This document shows, piece after piece, positions 28,077-35,442 of a DNA stretch of 51,387 nt. The notes under the pieces are model-generated. The model ran no database searches and was not told the origin of the DNA. It worked only from the letters and a program-made list of their open reading frames with translations. Origin of the DNA: Chloroflexi bacterium OHK40 (lineage in GTDB: Bacteria > Chloroflexota > Chloroflexia > Chloroflexales > Chloroflexaceae); the NCBI GenBank assembly GCA_004367505.1, contig SFCB01000080.1, positions 1 to 51,387 of the forward strand, written 5' to 3'. Position 1 is the stretch's first letter; every line of letters starts with the position of its first letter. A program made the translations under genes and the position numbers.

Positions 28077-28124
28077 CCGTTCTGCTGCCAGTCCGCCCCT
28101 GCTTGCGCGGGAGTGGGCGGCACC

Positions 28125-28185
28125 GCCACCCCCTGGACGCCCGCCGGCGCGGGCGTGACAGGCCTTTGCCTGCGGGAGCCCGCGC
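28125..28185. repeat. Palindromic REP-like repeat, copy 1
   Basis: A 61-base unit present twice in the hisG-purM spacer. It begins GCCACCCCCTGGACGC, contains an 8-bp hairpin (ACGCCCGC with GCGGGCGT), then AGGC/GCCT and GCGG/CCGC mini-hairpins, and ends AGCCCGCGC. The chain of three small palindromes resembles REP/BIME-type extragenic elements. Confidence 0.7.
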
Positions 28186-28242
28186 AGATGGGCTTCGCCG
28201 ATCCGTAGCGGTGCGCTTGCGCGCCACGGCCCGTGGGGGTGT

Positions 28243-28303
28243 GCCACCCTCTGGACGCCCGCCGGCGCGGGGGTGACAGGCCTTTGCCTGCGGGAGCCCG
28301 CGC
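28243..28303. repeat. Palindromic REP-like repeat, copy 2
   Basis: This is the same orientation and length as the copy 118 bases upstream. It differs at two positions (a C/T near the start and a C/G in the first hairpin). The DNA between the copies has no gene. A 14-base piece of the same motif, in the opposite orientation, recurs at 45695-45708. Confidence 0.7.
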
Positions 28304-28322
28304 GGAAGGTGTTACACTGAGA

Positions 28323-28395
28323 GGCACGACGATGCTTGATTCGTGCCGCGTTCTGCTCGGTGCGAGCGAAGAATCTTCGCGCACTCATTTGTGAG
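28323..28395 (+). promoter_or_regulatory. Structured leader before purM
   Basis: Three successive stems can form: GGCACGA (28323-28329) with TCGTGCC (28341-28347); GTGC-GA-GCGAAG (28360-28371) with CTTCGC-GCAC (28375-28384), leaving a GA bulge; and a weak CTCA/TGAG stem after it. They end some 25 bases before the purM start. The leader does not match the purine-riboswitch core that I know. A regulatory role is speculative. Confidence 0.35.
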
Positions 28396-28421
28396 GCGCC
28401 TGCTGCCGAAAGGACCTCCGC

Positions 28422-29444
28422 ATGACGACATCCTACCGCGCCGCTGGTGTCGATATTGCCGCCGCTACCAGGGCCAAGGAGTTGATGGCCGAGGCCGTGC
28501 GATCGACCCACGGCCCCGCCGTGCTCGCCGGTATGGGCGCCTTCGGCGGCTGCTTCGATCTGGCCGCCGCAGGCGCCGCCGGCCAATCTGTTCTCGTAGC
28601 CTCTACCGACGGCGTTGGCACCAAGACGCTCGTGGCTGCCGCCGTTGGCCGCTACGATACCGTCGGCCAGGATCTCGTCAACCACTGTGTGAACGACATC
28701 CTCGTGCAGGGCGCCCGACCGCTCTTCTTTCTGGACTACGTGGCCGCGGCCCGGCTGGACCCGGACCAGATGGCCGCGATTGTGGGCGGGGTGGCCACCG
28801 CCTGCCGCGCGGTCGGCTGCGCCCTGCTCGGCGGCGAGACGGCTGAGATGCCCGATGTATACGCGCCGGGCGCCTTCGACCTTGCCGGCACGATTGTGGG
28901 GGTGGTGGAGCGGGATGCACTGCTTCCTCGCCCCGACATCGCTTCCGGCGATCTGATTATTGCCCTGCCATCGAGTGGGCTCCATACTAACGGCTACTCG
29001 CTGGCCCGCCGTATCGCCGGTCTGGGTACGGAGGGGGACCCCTACGCCGCACGGCCGGCCATCCTGGGTGGCCAGAGTGTGGGTGAGGCATTGCTGGCGG
29101 TGCATCGCTGTTATCTCCCGGAGGTGCTGGCCCTGCGCGCCGCTGTGCCGCTAAAGGGCCTCGCCCATATCACTGGCGGCGGGATCTTCGACAACCTGCC
29201 GCGGATCTTGCCGGCGGGCCTCGGCGCCACGATCGAGCGTGGGAGTTGGCCCATCCCCCCGATCTTCAGCTACCTCGTCGCTCGCGGGCAGCTTGCCGAG
29301 CAGGAGGCTTTCCACGCCCTGAACATGGGCCTGGGCATGCTGGCGGTGGTGCCCGCCGGCGCCGCCGGCGCCGCGCTGGACGCCGTGCCAGAGGCATACC
29401 GCGTCGGTGTTGTGACAGATGAACCGGGGGTGCGTCTGGTATGA
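28422..29444 (+). CDS. purM: Phosphoribosylformylglycinamidine cyclo-ligase (AIR synthetase)
   Basis: PurM closes the imidazole ring in purine biosynthesis: ATP plus FGAM gives AIR. The 340-residue product shows STDGVGTKTLVA (substrate/ATP site), NHCVNDILVQGARPLFFLDY, LLGGETAEMPDVY and ALPSSGLHTNGYSLARR. HITGGGIFDNLPRIL follows near the C-terminus. All are diagnostic of AIR synthetase. ATG 28422 follows AAAGGA at 28409-28414. Its stop overlaps the next gene by 4 bases. PurC lies two genes downstream, so this is a small purine cluster. Confidence 0.95.
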   Translation: MTTSYRAAGVDIAAATRAKELMAEAVRSTHGPAVLAGMGAFGGCFDLAAAGAAGQSVLVASTDGVGTKTLVAAAVGRYDTVGQDLVNHCVNDILVQGARPLFFLDYVAAARLDPDQMAAIVGGVATACRAVGCALLGGETAEMPDVYAPGAFDLAGTIVGVVERDALLPRPDIASGDLIIALPSSGLHTNGYSLARRIAGLGTEGDPYAARPAILGGQSVGEALLAVHRCYLPEVLALRAAVPLKGLAHITGGGIFDNLPRILPAGLGATIERGSWPIPPIFSYLVARGQLAEQEAFHALNMGLGMLAVVPAGAAGAALDAVPEAYRVGVVTDEPGVRLV

Positions 29445-30271
29445 GTGCCGCGATCAGCGTCTCGTCTGCCGCCGGGCTGTCGCTGGAGGCTCTGGCCGAC
29501 CTTTTCACCCGCTCCTTTGCCGAATATTACTATCCCGGGATCACCTCGGCCCACACGCTCGCGCGCCGTATCGCAGCGGAGCAGATTGATCTGCTGCGCT
29601 CACTCGTGCTCCGGGTGGATGGCGAGCCGGCTGGGGTGGCGCTCCTGGCCCGTCGTGGCGAACGGGCCTGGTGCGGCGGCTTCGGTATCACCCTGGCCTA
29701 CCGGGGACGCGGACTGGCACACCGCCTGGCCGACGCCATGGTCGCCGAGGCCCGGGAGTCGGGGGCCGAGCAGCTGACGCTTGAGGTGCTCACGCGCAAT
29801 GATCGGGCCCTGCGGGTGTACGAGCGGGCCGGTCTGCGCATCGCCCGGCGCCTGCTGATCGTCGTTTGGAACGCGGACGAGCGCCTGGCCCCCGGTGAGG
29901 CTCCAGCGCTCGAAGTGGCGGACCCGGCCGAGCTCGTGCTTGGTCACTTTGCCGCTATGCACCCCGCCCCGGCCGCCTGGCAGCGCGAGCCCGCCGCCCT
30001 GCTGGCGTTGCCGGAGCTGCGTGGCCTCGCGCTGCGTGAGGGCGGCGAGCTCGTGGCCTACGCGATCGTACAGGGCGAGGAGACGCTCCGCCTGCACGAT
30101 TTCGGAGCCCGCAATGTGGCGGCGGCCAGCCGGATGCTCGCCGCGCTGCAGGCACTCGCCACGAGCGTGACCAGCGTCAATGAGCCGGCAGAGAGCCCGC
30201 TCACGGCGGCCTTCCTGCGGGCGGGATTCCACGTGGCCGATGAGCAGTATGAGCTGGCGTCGGCGCTGTAA
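29441..30271 (+). CDS. GNAT-family N-acetyltransferase, tandem domains
   Basis: A 276-residue acetyltransferase. The N-terminal GNAT fold (residues about 5-145) has the acetyl-CoA motif ITLAYRGRGLAHRLADAMV and the typical LEVLTRNDRALRVYERAGL. The C-terminal half looks like a second, degenerate GNAT domain (LREGGELVAYAIVQGEE, then AFLRAGFHVADEQYEL). The ATG overlaps the purM stop (ATGA), so translation is coupled to purM. The substrate is unknown; linkage to purine genes may be only operon hitch-hiking. Confidence 0.8.
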   Translation: MSAAISVSSAAGLSLEALADLFTRSFAEYYYPGITSAHTLARRIAAEQIDLLRSLVLRVDGEPAGVALLARRGERAWCGGFGITLAYRGRGLAHRLADAMVAEARESGAEQLTLEVLTRNDRALRVYERAGLRIARRLLIVVWNADERLAPGEAPALEVADPAELVLGHFAAMHPAPAAWQREPAALLALPELRGLALREGGELVAYAIVQGEETLRLHDFGARNVAAASRMLAALQALATSVTSVNEPAESPLTAAFLRAGFHVADEQYELASAL

Positions 30272-30320
30272 GCGCTATGCAGGCCCGCTGGAGGAGCGCG
30301 CCATATCAACGGAGTTACCT

Positions 30321-31079
30321 ATGGAGCTCGGTCCACGCCTCACCGAAGGCAAAACCAAGATCATCTATGCCCATCCTGATGATCCATCACTGGCGCTGAT
30401 GGTCCACAAGGATGGCATTACGGCTGGCGACGGAGCCCGCCGCAGCGAGATTCCTGGCAAGGGCGTGCTGGCCGGGCGCACCACTGCCAACGTCTTCCGG
30501 CTGCTCGCACGTGCTGGCCTGGCGACCCACTTTATCGATGCGCCCGAGCCAACCCTTACCGTGGTGCGCCGCTGCACCATGTTGCCTCTCGAAGTGGTGA
30601 TCCGTCGCCTCGCGGCCGGCTCCTACCTGCGCCGCAATCCTGATTGTGCCGAGGGTGTGCGCTTTGAACCGCCCCTGGTGGAGTTCTTCCTCAAGGACGA
30701 CGCCGCCCACGACCCGCTGATCAGCCCCGTTGAGATCGCCGCCCGCAACCTCGCCACCGCCGCCGAGGTCGAGCAGATCACCAGCACGGCCCGCGTGGTG
30801 TTCGCGACACTCGAACGGGCCTGGGCCAGCCATGGGATCACGCTTGTCGATCTGAAGATCGAGTTCGGCCGGCTCCCCAGCGGCGAACTGGTGGTCGCCG
30901 ATGTGATTGATAACGACTCCTGGCGCATCTGGCCTGGCGGCGAGCGCGCCAGAATGCTCGACAAGCAGGTCTACCGCGATGCGACACTCGTCGATGAGGC
31001 GCTGCTGGCCGATGTGCTGGCCCGCTACGAGCTCGTAGCCCGGCTGACCGACGAGTTTGCCTCGGCGGACAGCGTGTAG
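30321..31079 (+). CDS. purC: Phosphoribosylaminoimidazole-succinocarboxamide synthase
   Basis: PurC joins aspartate to CAIR with ATP to give SAICAR in purine biosynthesis. The 252-residue product begins LTEGKTKIIYAHPDDPSLAL, the SAICAR synthetase ATP-binding start. It has VVIRRLAAGSYLRRNP, the aspartate/CAIR-binding segment VDLKIEFGRLPSGELVVADV, and IDNDSWRIWPGGE. MLDKQVYRD follows. ATG 30321 (MELGPRL) follows GGAG at 30311-30314; the frame is open further upstream but that part shadows the GNAT gene. It lies 49 bases after the GNAT gene. Confidence 0.95.
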   Translation: MELGPRLTEGKTKIIYAHPDDPSLALMVHKDGITAGDGARRSEIPGKGVLAGRTTANVFRLLARAGLATHFIDAPEPTLTVVRRCTMLPLEVVIRRLAAGSYLRRNPDCAEGVRFEPPLVEFFLKDDAAHDPLISPVEIAARNLATAAEVEQITSTARVVFATLERAWASHGITLVDLKIEFGRLPSGELVVADVIDNDSWRIWPGGERARMLDKQVYRDATLVDEALLADVLARYELVARLTDEFASADSV

Positions 31080-31177
31080 GGCAGGTTCGGGCGCGCGTGT
31101 CGGCACGATCGGTTGTTGTGGCGGGGATCCGCAGCGCTGCCACAACCGTCAGCCTCCGGTCTGCCACGAGGGAAGGC

Positions 31178-32464
31178 ATGACCCATCCATCCCAGGAGGC
31201 CTACGTGCCGGAGGGGGCGGCGCCTGCCAGTCTCTGGCGTGACGGCGACTTCCTCAAGCTCTGGGCGGCCCTGAGCATCTCGCTGATGGGCAGCGAGATC
31301 ACCGCCCTGGCCCTGCCGCTCCTGGCCGTGCTCACGCTCGAAGCCTCGCCGCTGCAGATGGGCCTGCTGGCTGCGGCGGCCCAGGCGCCGTTCTTTCTCT
31401 TCAGCCTGCCGGCTGGCGTCTGGGCGGACCGGGTCCGTCGCCGCCCGTTGCTGGTTGCCACCGACCTGCTCAGTGCCGCGCTGCTGCTCTGGGTGCCAGT
31501 GGCGGCCATGCTCGGCACGCTGAGCATCACCCAGCTCTGCCTGGTAGCCTTCGGGCTCGGCGCGCTGACGGTGGTGGGTGAGGTGGCCCACTACGCCTAC
31601 GCGCCCGGCCTGATCGGCCGCGAGCGGCTGGTGGCGGGCAACAGCATCTTCCAGATCAGCCACTCGGCGGCGGCCTCGGCCGGACCGGGCCTGGGCGGCT
31701 TGCTGATCCAGCTCTTCTCGGCGCCCGTGGCCGTCCTGGTTGACGCCGCGTCCTTCCTGATCTCGGCGCTGCTGGTGGGGCTGATCGCACGTCCGGAGCC
31801 TGTTCCCGCCAGCACGGGACAACTGGCCCGGCCCCTGCAGGCGGTGCGCGAGGGGCTTGGCGCCCTGCTCGGCCACCCGCTCCTCCGCCCGATCATCCTG
31901 ATCGGATCGGTGGCCAACGCCTTTATCAACGCGAGTGTGGCGCTCTACGTCATCTACCTGACGCGTGAACTGGGCCTGGGCCCGGCGACGATCGGGCTGA
32001 TGTTCGCGGTAGGCGGCGCCTGCGCGATCCCGGGCGCGCTCCTGGCGGCGTGGGCAGGCCGCCGCTTCGGGGTTGGGCCGGCGATCATCGGTGGATGGGC
32101 GATCTCCGGGATCGCTCGCCTGCTCGTGCCGCTGGCCACCGGCTCACCCCTCGCGATCGTCGCGACGCTCGTGTTCGCCCACGCCCTCGACGGCGCGGCC
32201 GGTACGGTTGCCAACATCCACCAGTGGAGCCTGCGCCAGACCGTCACCCCTGATGCCCTGCAAGGCCGGGTGACGGCGAGCCACCGCTTTATCGTCTACG
32301 GCGCGGGCGCGCTCGGGGCGCTGCTAGGCGGCTCGCTCGGCGCCCTGATCGGCCTGCGCCCGGCGCTCCTCCTGTGCACGGCTGGCGTCCTCCTGACGGT
32401 GCTCACTTTGCTGGCCTCGCCGCTGCGCGGGCTGCGGGAGCTGCCGCAGTCTCGATCGCTGTGA
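31178..32464 (+). CDS. MFS transporter, EntS/MFS_3-like
   Basis: A 428-residue membrane transporter with about 12 hydrophobic segments, related to the EntS/MFS_3 exporters. Motif A reads GVWADRVRRRPLLVATDLLS after the second segment. AHALDGAAGTVANIHQWSLRQTVTPDALQGR is broken over the sixth-to-tenth segments in the usual family way; QGRVTASHRFIVYGAG is a recognised piece. ATG 31178 follows GAGGGAAGG; an in-frame start at 31097 adds a region without membrane or family signal. No substrate can be assigned. It converges on the methyltransferase gene. Confidence 0.83.
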   Translation: MTHPSQEAYVPEGAAPASLWRDGDFLKLWAALSISLMGSEITALALPLLAVLTLEASPLQMGLLAAAAQAPFFLFSLPAGVWADRVRRRPLLVATDLLSAALLLWVPVAAMLGTLSITQLCLVAFGLGALTVVGEVAHYAYAPGLIGRERLVAGNSIFQISHSAAASAGPGLGGLLIQLFSAPVAVLVDAASFLISALLVGLIARPEPVPASTGQLARPLQAVREGLGALLGHPLLRPIILIGSVANAFINASVALYVIYLTRELGLGPATIGLMFAVGGACAIPGALLAAWAGRRFGVGPAIIGGWAISGIARLLVPLATGSPLAIVATLVFAHALDGAAGTVANIHQWSLRQTVTPDALQGRVTASHRFIVYGAGALGALLGGSLGALIGLRPALLLCTAGVLLTVLTLLASPLRGLRELPQSRSL

Positions 32465-32607
32465 GGGCTCTGCCCGCTCTACGACTCGCCGGGTGACGCC
32501 GGGCCGTCCGGTGTTGATCCCCAACGCCAGCCTGCGCCAAAGCCCGCCCGTAGGCACGGGTTGCGGGGCTGTGTCGTGCGGGGCCACAAAGGGCAGGCTG
32601 CACAGCG

Positions 32608-33876
32608 CTAGCGCGTCAGGATGACGATCGTCTCGACGTGGGGCGTCTGGGGGAAGAGATCGATCGGCTGCAGGCGCTCCAGGCGGTAGCCGGCCTGTAG
32701 GAGCGCGCCGAGGTCGCGGCCGAGGATGCCGGGGTGGCAGGAGACATAGACCACGCGCTCGATACCGAGGCGGGCCACTTCTTCGAGCACGGCCGGGTGG
32801 CACCCACGGCGAGGCGGGTCGAGCACGGCGCCGGCGAAGGGGCCGTCGAGGCCGGGCAGTGCCCGCTCGACGGGCGCCTGCACGAAGCGCACGCGGCTGA
32901 TACCGTTGAGCATCGCGCTCTGCTCACCATCGGCCACGGCAGCGGGATGCTCTTCGATGGCCGTCACGCGGGCGCCGGCGGCGGCGAGGGGGAGGGCAAA
33001 GGTGCCAACGCCGCTGTAGAGATCCAGCAACTCGACGCCGGGGGCCGGTCCGAGTGCTTCGACAACCAGCGCGATCATGCGCTCGGCCTGGGCGGCATTG
33101 ACCTGGAAGAAGCTCTCGGGTCCGAGCGCAAAGCCAATGCCGCCAAGCTCGTCGTGGAGCGTCGCCGTACCGGAGGCTGCACCGCGCCACCCCCGCCGAT
33201 CCACAACCACCCCGGCGAGGGTGGGCACGCGGGCGCGCCAGGCCTCGGCCAGCAGCAGCAACTCCATGCCATCGGCGCCTGGCGTGGGCTGCAGAGCCGC
33301 CAGGGCGTAGCCGTAGGCGGCGCTCGCCCGCAGTGTGACACCCTCCAGCGGCAGGCCCGGCGGCGCGCTCGCGAAGCCACGCAGACCGGCCAGGGCTTCG
33401 TTGAGGGCCGGAAGGAGCATAGGGTCCTGGGCCAGATCAACGACCACCTGGGAGCCGGCCTCGTGGTAGCCGACGCTCGTCCCGGCCACGTGGAGGCGGG
33501 CGCTATTGCGGTAGCCCCAGGCGCTGGGCGCGGGGATGATCGGGGCCAGTGGCGCATCGGTGATGCCAGCGAGCTTGGCGAGCTGCTCGCGCAGGATCGT
33601 CTCCTTAAAGCGCAGCTGGGCCGCGTAGGCGACGTGCTGCCAGGGGGCGTGGGCGCCGGCGGCGAGACGGGGCGCGACCCGGTCGGGCGAGGGCTCGAGG
33701 ATCTCAACGACAGTGCCACGCGCGTAGCTGGGGCGGCGCTCAGAGATGGCCAGCCGCACCCGTTCGCCGGGCAGACCGCCCCGCGCAAACACGACCATGC
33801 CGTCGAGACGCCCCACCCCGTCGCCCCCCTGGGCGATGGACTCGACGGTGAGCTCCAGCAGTTCGGTATCGTTCAT
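32608..33876 (-). CDS. TrmA/RlmD-family uridine-C5 methyltransferase lacking Fe-S cysteines
   Basis: A 422-residue SAM-dependent RNA m5U methyltransferase. The N-terminal TRAM-like domain (LTVESIAQGGDGVGRLDG) is followed by SFFQVN and the SAM site LLDLYSGVGTFALPLAA. Then come VLDPPRRG, the catalytic cysteine in YVSCHPG and the base glutamate in DLFPQTPHVET. The four cysteines that hold the [4Fe-4S] cluster of RlmD are absent: the equivalent segment is GAHAPWQHVAYAAQLRFKE, and only two cysteines exist in the protein. The target, 23S rRNA or tRNA, is therefore open. A TACAAT ends 7 nt before ATG 33876, which suggests a leaderless mRNA; no Shine-Dalgarno is visible. Confidence 0.85.
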   Translation of the reverse strand: MNDTELLELTVESIAQGGDGVGRLDGMVVFARGGLPGERVRLAISERRPSYARGTVVEILEPSPDRVAPRLAAGAHAPWQHVAYAAQLRFKETILREQLAKLAGITDAPLAPIIPAPSAWGYRNSARLHVAGTSVGYHEAGSQVVVDLAQDPMLLPALNEALAGLRGFASAPPGLPLEGVTLRASAAYGYALAALQPTPGADGMELLLLAEAWRARVPTLAGVVVDRRGWRGAASGTATLHDELGGIGFALGPESFFQVNAAQAERMIALVVEALGPAPGVELLDLYSGVGTFALPLAAAGARVTAIEEHPAAVADGEQSAMLNGISRVRFVQAPVERALPGLDGPFAGAVLDPPRRGCHPAVLEEVARLGIERVVYVSCHPGILGRDLGALLQAGYRLERLQPIDLFPQTPHVETIVILTR

Positions 33877-33983
33877 GAGCGCTATTGTACACCGGCGGTG
33901 GCGGTGCCTGATCCAGCCCGGGTGGCCATCGCGGGTCACGCGCCGATTGGGGAGTTGCTGCCCTCACTTCCCCGAGTAAAGAG

Positions 33984-34014
33984 ATCGCACACCGGCGTAT
34001 CGCCGGTGTGCGAT
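33984..34014 (-). terminator. Strong hairpin ending the lyase-like gene
   Basis: A perfect 14-bp stem (33984-33997 with 34001-34014; ATCGCACACCGGCG and its complement) has a 3-base loop. It lies 30 bases beyond the stop of the secreted-protein gene. On the minus strand it is followed by CTCTTTACTC, moderately T-rich, which fits an intrinsic terminator. Confidence 0.68.
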
Positions 34015-34044
34015 GAAGAACGCACAGCACCTCTACCCGGTCTG

Positions 34045-34878
34045 TCAGGGCCTGGCCTCTTCGTAGCTCGTAGCAATCTTAAAGTTATCGAGGTAGTAGA
34101 TGAAGGTGCTGTTCTGCCCGGCGCGGTAGATTCCGAAGTGATTGCTGTAGGTGCGATTGATGTTCGTCACACCCAGAAAATCATCGGGGAAGCCGAGGTT
34201 GCCGGTCCAATCTGCCTCCAGCACACCGTTAAAGTAGATCTGCACGCGCCCGGTGCCGTTCGCGCTACCGTCTGGACGGAAGCCAATCACGATATCGTAC
34301 CAGACATCCTTGCTGATACTCTTTTGCCAGATATTCAGGCTGCTGCCCGACGGGCCTATCACATCTTTCCCGTCGATGTAGCTGTAGTATTCAGTGTTTC
34401 GGATATCATAGGCCAGGGTCATGCCGTTGGTAAACCACAACGCCCCGATGGGTGATCCCGAATTGCCGTCCTGACGGTTCTGATTGATAATCGTCCAGTT
34501 GGTTGGATCACCACTCGCCCCATGAACCAGGAATTGGAAGCCATAATACTTCCACTGGTCGAAGGCTGTTTTCTTGATCGAGAAGTTTTCAACCCGGTGC
34601 TTCACCGCCGTGCTAGGTTTGGCCTCAAACTTCAGGCTACGCCCCGTACCCGTCTTCGTGAAGAGTGACAGGAATGGCTTGGCGACATTCACCCGGTCGT
34701 AGTTATTATTGGCGTAGGTGACACCGCTGTCGATCAGGTTCCAATTCGAGTCGATCGAGGCGCCCTCCAGGTCGATGTTATAGTTAACTGCCGCAAGAGC
34801 CGGGCTGCTACATGTCAATAGCGCCACGAAGAGCAGCGCGAGCAGAATTACGACCGGCCTGTGCTGATACCGTTGCAT
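34045..34878 (-). CDS. Secreted lectin/polysaccharide-lyase-fold protein
   Basis: A 277-residue exported protein. A signal peptide is clear: basic MQRYQHRP, a hydrophobic VVILLALLFVALLTC core and an AxA cleavage region SSPALAAV. The mature part looks like a concanavalin-type beta-sandwich of the heparin/alginate-lyase-like group: WKYYGFQFLVHG, NWTIINQNRQDG, GALWFTNGMTLAYDIRN, WYDIVIGFRPDG, VQIYFNGVL. It may bind or cleave an acidic polysaccharide. By eye it is clearly less GC-rich than its neighbours, with many AAT, TAT and ATT-type codons, which suggests horizontal gain. ATG 34878 follows AGGGAGG at 8 nt; a TTG two codons earlier is possible. It is the last minus-strand gene after the HTH gene. 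Confidence 0.72.
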   Translation of the reverse strand: MQRYQHRPVVILLALLFVALLTCSSPALAAVNYNIDLEGASIDSNWNLIDSGVTYANNNYDRVNVAKPFLSLFTKTGTGRSLKFEAKPSTAVKHRVENFSIKKTAFDQWKYYGFQFLVHGASGDPTNWTIINQNRQDGNSGSPIGALWFTNGMTLAYDIRNTEYYSYIDGKDVIGPSGSSLNIWQKSISKDVWYDIVIGFRPDGSANGTGRVQIYFNGVLEADWTGNLGFPDDFLGVTNINRTYSNHFGIYRAGQNSTFIYYLDNFKIATSYEEARP

Positions 34879-35037
34879 CTCCAATGCCTCCCTGCTAAGC
34901 AGCTACCTACGGTGGTATGTCGCGGCCGCATGCATGTGTGGATGCACCGACTGTAGCATTCGCGAGGGCGACCTGTCCTACTGTTTTTCCATCGGGTGTC
35001 CGGAAAGAGTCCGGCGGTGGCCGATGCAGCCTTGGCC

Positions 35038-35442
35038 CTACTCACCTGACACGCCGAACTGCTCCCACGGCACGCTGGCCAGGGTCGCGACAGCGTCCGC
35101 TTGCTTCTGGTAATACTGGCTTTTGCCCAGGCCGAGCTGCCGCATCACCTCCTGGGCACTCTGCGCCTGGAGAAAGCGCAGCTCGAGCAGGCGATGGGTG
35201 CGCCAATCGGGAGCGTTTTTCGGGGTCGAACTATCAGGTTGAAGTGATGCGATGGCGCGGTAGAGCAGCAGCCGTAACTCGCGGCCGCCCTCGGTTGAAC
35301 CTGCCTGCGCTGGCATCAGCTGCTCAAGCAGCGGATGAGCACGCAAGGCCGGGGTGTCGTGAATCGCGCTCAAGGCCGTGTGTACCAGCCGTGTAAACTG
35401 GACGAACTCAGAACTGGCGGATGTGTGAGGCATGCCTGGCAT
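35038..35442 (-). CDS. Small helix-turn-helix protein
   Basis: A 134-residue protein. Residues about 80-130 carry a sigma-region-4-like or helix-turn-helix segment: RTHRLLELRFLQAQSAQEVM, then RQLGLGKSQYYQKQADAV. I recall similar segments at the N-terminus of large regulators in Chloroflexota, where an ATPase, kinase or TPR part follows; here nothing follows, so it may be a stand-alone DNA-binding protein or a truncated regulator. GGGGTG precedes ATG 35442 at about 4 nt; ATG 35433 is an alternative. Its start overlaps the restored end of the TPR gene by 35 bases. Confidence 0.6.
   Translation of the reverse strand: MPGMPHTSASSEFVQFTRLVHTALSAIHDTPALRAHPLLEQLMPAQAGSTEGGRELRLLLYRAIASLQPDSSTPKNAPDWRTHRLLELRFLQAQSAQEVMRQLGLGKSQYYQKQADAVATLASVPWEQFGVSGE

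Noticed and set aside
28125-28303. CRISPR array from the repeated 61-base units
   Set aside because: Only two copies, palindromic along their length, and no cas genes nearby; fits REP-like elements instead.
28323-28421. Classical purine riboswitch before purM
   Set aside because: The stems do not show the conserved three-way junction core as I know it.
26964-29105. 713-codon minus-strand frame across hisG and purM
   Set aside because: Runs through two well-identified genes and the repeat spacer; no family likeness.
32734-34455. 573-codon plus-strand frame opposite the methyltransferase and secreted protein
   Set aside because: Crosses a perfect terminator hairpin and two genes; translation is compositional shadow.
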